From JBOGWP01 sp050693875 (GTDB lineage Bacteria > Actinomycetota > CADDZG01 > JAHWKV01 > JBOGWP01): a stretch of DNA of 46,667 nt. The stretch lies in NCBI GenBank assembly GCA_050693875.1, contig JBOGWP010000096.1:1-46667 (forward strand). The letters run 5' to 3'. Numbering within the stretch: position 1 is the stretch's first letter; every line of letters starts with the position of its first letter. A program made the position numbers and the translations under genes. Below the pieces are notes generated by a model that made no database searches, was not told where the DNA came from, and saw only the letters and a list, made by a program, of their open reading frames with translations. Positions 1-6,576 of the stretch are shown one piece after another.

Positions 1-1
1 C

Positions 2-250
2 CGCAAGACGGCGGACGGCGACGTGGCGCACAACTTCGCCACGCTGCTCGGCCACCTGGCGACGCTCACCCGCAACAGGGTCGTCTTCGAGGGCGGCGTC
101 GGCATCGACAAGCTCGCCACCCCGACCCCCACCCAGCGCAGGGCACCCCAACTCGATGATCGGCCGGATGTCTCCGGTGGGGATGAGTTTCGGCGCGGCA
201 GGTTGGTCGGTCATGGGCTGCTCGACTCGCCGAAGAATGCCGAAGGATGA
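2..250 (+). pseudogene. C-terminal fragment of a DDE transposase
   Basis: The frame is open from the window edge. It reads through a stretch with HNFATLLGHLATLTRN and then TPTPTQRRA, which resembles the C-terminal end of actinobacterial DDE transposases of the IS1634/IS4 type, where a similar LATxTRN...TPTP.Q tail closes the protein. After QRRA the reading no longer looks like the family and runs antisense through the neighbouring XRE regulator, so the true end is probably near base 155 and the rest is read-through. The start lies outside the window. It is an insertion-sequence remnant or the edge of an intact element. The family assignment is from memory of the motif and is moderate. Confidence 0.45.
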
Positions 251-450
251 ACGTCCAGTGCAGAGGCCAGGACGTAGATGTTCTGGAGAGAGATGTTCCG
301 CTCGCCGCGCTCAACCGAACCGACATAGGTCCGGTGCAGCCCGGCCAGATCAGCCAGGGCCTCCTGAGAGAGGCCTCGCTGGAGGCGCAGCGAGCGCAAT
401 GCCCCCCCGAATGCGAGGCGGTGGTCGGACTCGGCAGTATGCTTCGGCAC
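211..450 (-). CDS. XRE-family HTH regulator, C-protein-like
   Basis: This is a 79-residue protein made almost entirely of one helix-turn-helix domain. LRSLRLQRGLSQEALADLAG supplies helices 1-2, LHRTYVGSVERGERNISL is the recognition helix and the turn after it, and LASALDVHPSAFF closes the domain. The GERNISLQNI stretch is typical of controller (C) proteins that time expression of restriction-modification genes. It is divergent from a DNA methyltransferase gene, with 56 bases between the start codons, and that gap carries a palindromic operator. This arrangement supports a role in repressing or activating the methyltransferase. The GTG start at 450 has no strong Shine-Dalgarno sequence. No restriction endonuclease lies directly beside it. 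The HTH call is firm and the controller role is inferred. Confidence 0.8.
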   Translation of the reverse strand: MPKHTAESDHRLAFGGALRSLRLQRGLSQEALADLAGLHRTYVGSVERGERNISLQNIYVLASALDVHPSAFFGESSSP

Positions 451-478
451 GGCCGCCGACGACTTTGTGCGGTTGACG

Positions 479-506
479 CCTATACGTCTACAGACTATAA
501 GTAGCG
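479..506. promoter_or_regulatory. Operator and promoter between XRE regulator and methyltransferase
   Basis: Bases 481-499 read TATACGTCTACAGACTATA, a near-palindrome centred on GTCT-AC-AGAC. It overlaps GACTATAAGT, which resembles the C-box half-palindrome GACTnnnAGTC recognised by controller proteins. A -10-like TATAAG at 496-501 ends five bases before the ATG at 507, so the methyltransferase mRNA may be leaderless. A regulator bound here would cover the -10. Sequence symmetry is seen directly; binding is inferred. Confidence 0.5.
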
Positions 507-2231
507 ATGATGCTAATAGCCCCAGGGCAGTGCCCTCCTGAGCAGATCCGCGTTAAACGCTCGGACGCCGTTTACAACGCCCACCAGTACCTCACTAAGG
601 TGCCGGTGTCGGCGATCCAGCCGTTCATCGAGGCGTACACCGAGCCAGGCGGAACGGTCCTTGACCCGTTCGCAGGATCAGGCATGACGGGCGTGGCGGC
701 CGCGATGGTCGGCCGTCGCGCGGTTCTCAGCGACGTGAGCGTACTTGGTCGGCACGTGGGGACCAACTACGTCAACCTCGTCGATCCGGGCCAGTTCCGG
801 CAGGCCGCGGGGCGCGCGCTAGCCCGAGCATCCGCTCGTCTCGGCCGCGTGTACCAGCACGCTTGCACACGATGCGTGAACAGCGCCGAGCTGTCGCGCA
901 GGGTCTGGAGCGTTGTTGTCCGCTGCGGCAGCTGCGCGGCTGACGTCAACTTCTACCGCTCGTTGGAGCGCGCAGGGTCGCGAAAGAGCCATATGGTCTG
1001 CACATCCTGCGATGGGCCGATCTCGTCCCGGAACCAACGCGTTGGAGAAGAGCCCGTCCTTGACACCGTGTCGTGTGGATGTAGGCGGAACCTGTTTGAC
1101 CAAGCCATTTCTGAACCGCTTGGTGCCCCGCCGCTCGTGAGCGCTCCCGACGTCGCGATCACCCCAGACCGGCAGATGTATCAGGCGTCCGCGCTGGCTA
1201 GGAACAAGCTGGAGTCGACCGCGGCATTTTTCTCCACGCGCAACCTCGCCGCCCTCACGTGTCTGCACGAAGCCATACTCCAAGAGCCCGATGACGCCCT
1301 GCGCAACAAGCTGCTGTTCGCCTTCACGGCGATCCTCACGCGGGCCTCGAAGCGATACCAGTGGAGTCGCCAACGCCCACTGAACGCCGCGAATCAGAAC
1401 TACTACGTCGCCCCCGTCTTCTACGAGTGGAACGTCTTCGATCTGTACCAGCGCAAAGTTGAAGCCGCCGTACGCTCTGACTGCATGATCTCCACCTCAG
1501 CCGCGTGGCACCCGCTGGGTGCGGAGTTGCAGGTCGAGTATCTTCTTGCGTCTGCAGATGCCCTTCCATTGGCCGATGAGTCGATCGACTACGTGTTCAC
1601 AGATCCACCCTTCGGCAGCAACATCTTCTATAGCGACATGAACCTCTTCCAGGAAGCGTGGCTGGGAGCCTTCACCAACCATTCCCTTGAAGTGGTTGTC
1701 GATCGCTCGGGCGATCCGAGCAAACGTCGAACGGCAGAGCGCTACGAGCAATTGCTCGTCGACGCGCTGCGCGAATGTCACCGCGTGCTGAAGCCAAACG
1801 GACATTTTTCCCTTGTGTTCTCCAACAGCAGCGGCAAGATCTGGGCTCTGCTCCAGCGGGCGATCCGCTCCGCTGACTTCACCCTCGAGCCCGACGGTGT
1901 CTCGCTACTCGACAAGGGCCAGCGCTCGGTGAAGGGCCTAAACAGTGGCTTCGAGGATGTTGTGACGACTGACCTGATTCTGACGACGCGCAAGCGACAC
2001 CCTACCGAGCATGTACAGGAAATGTCACCGGGGGAATGGGAGAGCTTGCTCGCCGATGCGGTGCTCGCAGGCGAGCATCTAACCCCCAGCCACGTCTATC
2101 TGAACCTCGTCAGAGAGTGCCTGCGGCGGCATTGGGACTTGACGCCTGTCAGCTTCGGTCGTGTCGTTGCGGCCTTGCGAGAGCGCGGATACCAGGCGGA
2201 TGCGGCGAGCGGGCGGTTTCTTCCGACCTGA
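507..2231 (+). CDS. DNA methyltransferase with internal zinc-finger region
   Basis: This 574-residue protein has methyltransferase motif I (DPFAGSGMTG, about residues 52-61) near the N-terminus and the catalytic motif IV (TDPPFGSN) near residue 370, so it belongs to the amino-methyltransferase (N6-adenine or N4-cytosine) group with the I-before-IV order. Between them lie Cys pairs CTRC, CGSC, CTSC and CGC (residues about 118-200), which would form one or two zinc ribbons. The tail (residues about 480-574) looks helical and may recognise the target. It is larger than a simple orphan methyltransferase and resembles proteins found beside phage-defence genes. It is divergent from the C-protein-like regulator and starts at ATG 507 or 510, with no Shine-Dalgarno. 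No partner nuclease is adjacent. The function is firm and the target base is uncertain. Confidence 0.85.
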   Translation: MMLIAPGQCPPEQIRVKRSDAVYNAHQYLTKVPVSAIQPFIEAYTEPGGTVLDPFAGSGMTGVAAAMVGRRAVLSDVSVLGRHVGTNYVNLVDPGQFRQAAGRALARASARLGRVYQHACTRCVNSAELSRRVWSVVVRCGSCAADVNFYRSLERAGSRKSHMVCTSCDGPISSRNQRVGEEPVLDTVSCGCRRNLFDQAISEPLGAPPLVSAPDVAITPDRQMYQASALARNKLESTAAFFSTRNLAALTCLHEAILQEPDDALRNKLLFAFTAILTRASKRYQWSRQRPLNAANQNYYVAPVFYEWNVFDLYQRKVEAAVRSDCMISTSAAWHPLGAELQVEYLLASADALPLADESIDYVFTDPPFGSNIFYSDMNLFQEAWLGAFTNHSLEVVVDRSGDPSKRRTAERYEQLLVDALRECHRVLKPNGHFSLVFSNSSGKIWALLQRAIRSADFTLEPDGVSLLDKGQRSVKGLNSGFEDVVTTDLILTTRKRHPTEHVQEMSPGEWESLLADAVLAGEHLTPSHVYLNLVRECLRRHWDLTPVSFGRVVAALRERGYQADAASGRFLPT

Positions 2232-2322
2232 GTCCGAGCTATCGGCATGGAACCTTGCTCGGCCAGGGACAACTCGGCTGCGTTCTCCTAATCTAGCGGA
2301 GGCGAAGTGACGAGAGATAGGC

Positions 2323-2538
2323 ATGGAAAGGCACCGCGTTACAGGTTCCTCAATGGTCGTCGGGCTTGGCTACGAGCCCACCGACCAGCTACTTGAGATT
2401 GAGTTCCGCAACGGCAAGACGTATCAGTACAACCTCGTCCCCCCGAGCGTGTACACGGACTTTCTTGCGGCTTCATCGCCTGGCGACTTCTTCCTTCGAC
2501 GCGTCCGGTCAAGGTACCCGTTTCGTCAGATCCGCTGA
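2323..2538 (+). CDS. KTSC domain protein
   Basis: This 71-residue protein consists of one KTSC domain. It has the opening (S)SMVVGLGYEPTDQLLEIEF, the central FRNGKTYQYNLVPPSVYTDFLAA and the closing ASSPGDFFLRRVRSRYPFRQI, all characteristic of the family first noted at the C-terminus of some lysyl-tRNA synthetases. The domain is common as a stand-alone protein on plasmids, phages and islands and is presumed to bind nucleic acid. Its biochemical role is unknown. It follows the methyltransferase on the same strand after 91 bases. The ATG at 2323 gives the normal domain length. Domain identity is confident; function is not known. Confidence 0.8.
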   Translation: MERHRVTGSSMVVGLGYEPTDQLLEIEFRNGKTYQYNLVPPSVYTDFLAASSPGDFFLRRVRSRYPFRQIR

Positions 2539-2766
2539 GGCTTCTACCTCGATACGTTGCCCTGCTCCAGAGCCATCGCAGGCCTGTAGCTACTCCGCCC
2601 ACTGCAGGGACTTCGCGTTTGTGCGTTCTCAGAGCCGACACGGCTTCCTCGTCGAGAGCGTCGTGGCCCGTGGTCCCCCCTCCCGATCTCTGTCACTTTC
2701 AGGGGCTTTACTCGACGGGGAGCAACGCAACAGGACCCACGGCGACGGGAGTGTGATGACATTTTG
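2539..2766. other. Intergenic stretch without a supported gene
   Basis: I see no convincing coding region between the KTSC gene and the small zinc-ribbon frame. The only longer open frames are out-of-phase continuations of neighbours. An AACGCAACAGG stretch near 2730 is faintly like the core of the structured elements at 3072 and 8050, but without the flanking conserved blocks. Confidence 0.5.
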
Positions 2767-2877
2767 ATGACCACGAGACGGAATCCGCCCTGCGAGCGGT
2801 GCGGGAAGCAGTGCCGGTCCGAGAAGCCGCTGTACGGCTGGATCTGCGGCCGGTGCGAGCACGAGCTCGACGCGTAG
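2767..2877 (+). CDS. 36-residue putative zinc-ribbon peptide
   Basis: A short frame starts with ATG and contains PCERCGKQC near the N-terminus and ICGRCEHEL near the C-terminus, giving two CxxC pairs spaced as in a minimal zinc ribbon (the first pair is followed by an extra Cys). Such mini-proteins are common on actinobacterial mobile elements. There is no strong Shine-Dalgarno and no homolog I can name. The cysteine spacing is the only support, so this is a plausible but unproven gene. Confidence 0.4.
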   Translation: MTTRRNPPCERCGKQCRSEKPLYGWICGRCEHELDA

Positions 2878-2880
2878 TAC

Positions 2881-2973
2881 ATGAACGTCATCGGCCTCCG
2901 CGGTGGCGACGTCGTCGTGTCGCTGTTCCTCCGAGACCAGCGGCGGGGCGCCGTCCCCGGCCCGTTCCGCTGA
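2881..2973 (+). CDS. Possible 30-residue peptide
   Basis: An ATG-started frame three bases after the zinc-ribbon frame encodes a basic, valine-rich peptide and ends 12 bases before the left arm of the structured element. I recognise no family and see no Shine-Dalgarno. It is listed only because its position could place it in the same transcript as the upstream mini-gene. Confidence 0.15.
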   Translation: MNVIGLRGGDVVVSLFLRDQRRGAVPGPFR

Positions 2974-2985
2974 TGGAGCGTGGCC

Positions 2986-3211
2986 GTTTCCGTTCGGGTC
3001 GGTCGTCCTGCCCGGCAAGCCCCGCTACGTCCCGGATCGGAGGCTCAGGGTCAGGCGGCCGCTCGCCGGCGTAATGGGGGGGGGCCCGCCAGTGCCAAGC
3101 AACACGAAGTTCGGCCGGGTGGGAGGTCCCCCGTTAAGAGCCGGCGCCGCTTGACGCTGAGGGATCCGGGACTACCGTCCAGGAGCGGGGCAGGACGACC
3201 CGAACGGAAAC
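2986..3211. repeat. Long imperfect palindrome, structured element copy 1
   Basis: The outer arms GTTTCCGTTCGGGTC (2986-3000) and its exact complement (3197-3211) match perfectly. Further in, GTCCTGCCC, GTCCCGGATC, CTCAG-GTCA-GCGGC and GCCGGC also find complements on the other side, so nearly the whole 226 bp can fold into one long interrupted hairpin. The apex (3072-3138) is TAATGG, a G-run, CCCGCC, TGC, GCAACA, CGGC, GGTGGG and CCGTTAAG in order. The same blocks recur in the element at 7974. It lies between the small plus-strand frames and the 3' end of the HEPN-like gene. It could be a structured RNA, a recombination site or a single-strand origin. I cannot assign it to a known family. Confidence 0.7.
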
Positions 3212-3258
3212 AAGAACCCGAAAACCCGACGCGAGCGGTCGCCCCAGGGGCCGGAGAG

Positions 3259-4401
3259 TTAGGCGAAGTCGTCCCACCGGGACTTGGTTTCGTCGCTAAG
3301 TGCCGCAGCTAGGTACCGGCGGTGCGTGTTCGGATGCAGAACGAGGTAATCGAGCTGTAGGTTCACGGGGCGTTGCGCGTATCCGGAAAAGGCGTCGGAG
3401 GGCAGCTGGTCGCCAAGACGCCACTGTTTTTCATGTGGCTGCGGCAGGCGGACGCGGCCCGACTTTCTATCGTCCCATACCTGGGTCAGAATGCGCGTCG
3501 TCGCGGAGATTACATGGAGGACACTCTCCATGATCCCTTCCATGGTTGTCTCACAACTCTCGGCGAGACAAGCGGCATCGAGGCGCGGCGTGCCCTTGAT
3601 GACCTGGATGTCCGAATGCGAGGGGAACCGAGGTAGGAGGCCTACAATGCGTGCCGGCAAGTACGCTCGCCTCATACTGACGAAAATGGCGGGGCCACTC
3701 TGCTGGGTGGTTCGGATGTTCAGGATTCGTGACCTATGGACATACATGTTCCGCATGTCAAGAAGCCATCGTATCCAGGCAGACGGTCCCGCGGCCGCGA
3801 TTTCGTCCATGATCCGGCGAGCCATGTTGGCTCGCACGTCGTCGGAACCCCTGGCTAAATCGGTCAGGCGACGGCCAACGCGTCCCCAATCTGCTTTGAT
3901 GATCTCCTCCTCCACGGGCAGAATGCCGATGACCATAGCTGCCAGACAATCGAGAGCCGATGCACACGCTCGGAAGAAGCCAGCGATATGAATGTCAGTT
4001 ATCAGGTCGGGCAACTCATCGATGGCGCTTGTCGGTCGTTGGAACAGAACGCCCTCACGCACATCCGAGAACCTTGATGTCTGGAATCTTTTGTCCTCCG
4101 CGTCAAGTCCCTGCTGAGCCTCAAGCATGTGGAGCTTGGCCTCGCTTAGGTTGCGTTGAGTGCTCCAGACGGCTTGGAAGAGGTAATCGCCAATAAGAAT
4201 TCGGGGCCGAGGCGGGACGTCGGGGCTCCACCATGAGATCCCAAGTTCCTCAGGGTCGAGATCGCTCAGAATCTGTTCGCCGAGTGATGTGAGCTCTTGG
4301 ACCTGGACTCCGAGCCGACGGGCGAGGCGCTCTTCGGACGTCATCGCGAGTTCGTTAGCCGTGTATGGCACCCCGAGTCTCTCGCGCGATTGGTCCCTCA
4401 T
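3259..4401 (-). CDS. HEPN-like protein of unknown function
   Basis: The predicted protein has 380 residues from ATG 4401; an alternative ATG at 4344 gives 361. I recognise no named family. The most telling feature is LDMRNMYVHRSR, roughly two thirds along: R-N-x3-H is the catalytic motif of HEPN ribonucleases and is followed by basic residues as usual. The surrounding sequence is predicted mostly helical (FFRACASALDCLAAMVIGIL, ETTMEGIMESVLHVISATTRIL), which fits the all-helical HEPN fold. HEPN proteins are frequent in anti-phage and toxin-antitoxin systems, and its neighbours (methyltransferase, SRA/restriction-like gene) fit that. No antitoxin nucleotidyltransferase is beside it. The IS481 insertion lies about 160 bases upstream of its start. 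Confidence 0.6.
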   Translation of the reverse strand: MRDQSRERLGVPYTANELAMTSEERLARRLGVQVQELTSLGEQILSDLDPEELGISWWSPDVPPRPRILIGDYLFQAVWSTQRNLSEAKLHMLEAQQGLDAEDKRFQTSRFSDVREGVLFQRPTSAIDELPDLITDIHIAGFFRACASALDCLAAMVIGILPVEEEIIKADWGRVGRRLTDLARGSDDVRANMARRIMDEIAAAGPSAWIRWLLDMRNMYVHRSRILNIRTTQQSGPAIFVSMRRAYLPARIVGLLPRFPSHSDIQVIKGTPRLDAACLAESCETTMEGIMESVLHVISATTRILTQVWDDRKSGRVRLPQPHEKQWRLGDQLPSDAFSGYAQRPVNLQLDYLVLHPNTHRRYLAAALSDETKSRWDDFA

Positions 4402-4472
4402 CGGACAGATCTTGCCAGGCGCGCTTCGAGTTCGCGTGGATACGTCAGCTGGCGCTGGTGCGGCGGCGAGGA

Positions 4473-4490
4473 CGGGCCGCTTGCGGCCCG
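4473..4490 (-). terminator. Perfect hairpin upstream of HEPN-like gene
   Basis: CGGGCCGC-TT-GCGGCCCG is an 8-bp perfect inverted repeat in the gap between the restriction-like gene (before the IS inserted) and the HEPN-like gene. It lacks a T-tract, so it may be a weak terminator or processing site separating the two minus-strand genes. Confidence 0.35.
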
Positions 4491-4546
4491 CCCGCAGACG
4501 GCGCCGGCGAAGCCGCTTGAGGACAGTAGAGGGATTTCCTACAAGG

Positions 4547-4561
4547 CAGGGGGACGGTTCG
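4547..4561. repeat. IS target-site duplication, left copy
   Basis: CAGGGGGACGGTTCG directly abuts the left terminal inverted repeat. An identical 15-base copy abuts the right end at 6577. Bases outside both copies differ, so the repeat is exactly 15 bp, within the 4-15 bp range known for IS481-family insertions. Confidence 0.9.
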
Positions 4562-4613
4562 TGCCCGACTCCGCTTGATGGGTGACACATCGGCTCCAAA
4601 TGACGGGTGACAG
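4562..4613 (+). repeat. Left terminal inverted repeat of IS481 element
   Basis: Begins TGCC and carries TGATGGGTGAC at 4576-4586 and TGACGGGTGACA at 4601-4612. It matches the complement of the right end at roughly two thirds of positions with identical spacing and no gaps. Confidence 0.85.
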
Positions 4614-4669
4614 TCCCGTCCTCAGCTTGGCTTCTCCCGAGACTCGTTCGGGAGGAGGAGCTGGGACTG

Positions 4670-6521
4670 ATGCTCGTGGAGCTGACCGTCATGGAACAGC
4701 GGTACCAAGCAGTCCTCGAGGTCCTCGTGCAGGGGGCCACCGTCACCGACGTCGCCCGCCGATACGGCGTCCATCGCAAATCCGTCCACGCCTGGATCCG
4801 GCGCTACCGCACCGGGGGCGTGACCGCGCTGGCCGACCGGTCGCACCGTCCTGAGCGACACCCGAGGCAGATCGCTGCGGAGATAGAAGCCCTGGTGTGT
4901 GAACTTCGACGGGCGCATCCCAGCTGGGGCCCGAGACGCCTCGTGCACGAGCGAGCAGGCGGCTTCTCGCTCCAGCGTCTACCGGCTGCTCGTCCGCAAC
5001 GGCCTCGTCGACGGCAGGACCCGCAAGCGGCGGCGGGAGGACTACACCGCCTGGGAGCGGGAGGCTCCCATGCAGCTGTGGCAGATGGACATCATGAGCG
5101 GGGTCCTGCTCGCCGACGGCAGGAGCCTCAAGCTCGTCTCCGGGCTCGATGACCACTCTCGGTTCTGCGTGATCGCCAAGCTCGTGCCGAGGGAGACCGG
5201 CCGGTCCGTGTGCCTCGCCCTCGCCGAGGCCCTCAGGGAGTTCGGCGTGCCGCAGGAGATCCTGACGGACAATGGCGTCCAGTTCACCGGTGCCTACGCC
5301 AGGCCGCGGCCGCACGAGGTGCTGTTCGAGCGGATCCTGCGGGAGAACGGGATCAGGCACCGCAGGACTCCCGTGCGCACGCCGACCACGACCGGCAAAG
5401 TCGAGCGCATCCATCTCACGATCCAGCGGGAACTGCTCAACGACGCCATGCCGTTCGCCGATGCCGCCAGCGCCCAGGCGGCCGTCGACCGTTGGCGGCA
5501 GGGGTACAACCACGAGCGCCCGCACCAGTCCCTCGACATGGCGACCCCGGCCTCCCGGTTCCGACCCGTGACGGCCGAGGAACGGGCGGCGTTGCCGCTC
5601 GTGCTGCCCGCCCAGCTCCGGGCCGTGACGCCGGGCGCGGACATGGCGCCGGATTCCCCCTACTCCTGTCCCGACCCCCGGCCCGATCGCGGCGCTCCGT
5701 CGATCCTGGAGGGCGGTTTGGGGCCCTCCGAGGCCGTGGAGCCGACGCATAGGACCGTCGAGGCCCACGTGGCCGCTAGCGCCGAGGCGGTCGAGATCGA
5801 GCGCATGGTCCCGCGCTCGGGCAACCTCGGCGTCTGCGGGCAGCAGTTCTGGCTCGGGGAGGCGCTCGGCGACAAGCTCGTCACGCTGTGGATCGACACC
5901 ACGTCGGTCCACCTCACCGTCGAGGGGCGCAGGGTCAAGACGGTCGTGTCCAGGATCACCACGGCGGACCTCGCGCGCCTGCGTGCAGGCGGTGCCCGCC
6001 CTGCCGGTCCCCCGCCGGCGCCTGCGTCCGCCGGAGGTGTGCGCTACGGAGCCGCCATCGAGGTGGACCGGACGGTGAACGCATCGGGCACCGTGAGCAT
6101 CGGCGGGATCGTGGTCGGGATCGGGCAGATCCTCGGCGGCCGGCGGGTGACGCTGCGCCTGGACGGCGAGGTGATCCACGTCGTGGCCGACGGCGTGCTC
6201 GCCAAGACGATCCCCAACCCGCTCACCCCGCAGAAGCGGCTCAAGGTCCCCGGCGCCAGGCTGGCGGGCGTCCCGCCGAGAATCCACACGGGACCCGTCC
6301 GGGTCCAGCGGACCGTCTCCCATTCCGGCGCCATCCAGGTTGCGAAGCAGAAGGTGCAGGTCGGGCTCCGCTACGCGAGGACGATCGTCAGCGTCGAGGT
6401 GGACGAACGGACGCTCAAGGTTCTCAATGACGCAGGAGAGGTGCTCAAGGAGGTGCCAAGGACCACCCAGGAGGAGGTGACCCGCTTCAAGGCGTGGGGC
6501 TCGTGGTCGCGCCCCGCCTAG
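4670..6521 (+). pseudogene. IS481-family transposase, frameshifted, with triplicated C-terminal domain
   Basis: Translation starts at ATG 4670 after GGAGGAGGAG. The N-terminus is a helix-turn-helix (VTDVARRYGVHRKSVHAWIRRY) followed by the IS481 linker HPSWGPRRLVHE. Near base 4965 the reading must shift frame to continue into RSSVYRLLVRNGLVDGRTRK and the DDE integrase core: D in LWQMDIMSG, D in ILTDNGVQFTG, and E in GKVERIHLTIQREL about 35 residues later. The HERPHQSLDMATPASRF motif ends the core. The last ~250 residues contain three related ~70-residue units (start near bases 5800, 6055 and 6295), each with a pattern of R-x-V-x2-SG, a central V-x-V strand and a closing K-x-V/I-P. The frameshift, apparently with loss of several codons, makes it probably inactive unless it is a sequence error. 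Confidence 0.8.
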
Positions 6522-6524
6522 AAA

Positions 6525-6576
6525 GTGTCACCCATCATCTGAAGCCAAACCGTCACCCATCATCTGGACCTAGGCA
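6525..6576 (-). repeat. Right terminal inverted repeat of IS481 element
   Basis: The complement of this segment begins TGCC and carries TGATGGGTGAC followed 25 bases later by a second TGATGGGTGACA, mirroring the left end. It ends directly against the right target duplication. Confidence 0.85.

Larger units (their letters stand above)
4562..6576 (+). mobile_element. IS481-family insertion sequence, 2015 bp
   Basis: The element is bounded by imperfect terminal inverted repeats of about 52 bp (4562-4613 and 6525-6576), both beginning TGCC and each containing the block TGATGGGTGAC plus a second, degenerate copy 25 bases further in. A perfect 15-bp target duplication flanks it. It carries one transposase frame that is interrupted by a frameshift. 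Removing the element and one duplication rejoins the minus-strand restriction-like gene so that it ends ...RPPAL-stop, which supports the boundaries. At 2.0 kb it is longer than typical 1.0-1.3 kb IS481 elements because of the extended transposase C-terminus. Confidence 0.9.

Noticed and set aside
4402..4779. Longer 506-residue form of the HEPN-like gene starting at 4779
   Set aside because: It would begin inside the IS481 element and cross its terminal repeat. The added sequence has the Arg/Ser/Pro composition of an antisense frame.
4743..6323. 526-residue minus-strand frame opposite the transposase
   Set aside because: It mirrors the transposase codons on the other strand and has no recognisable domain.
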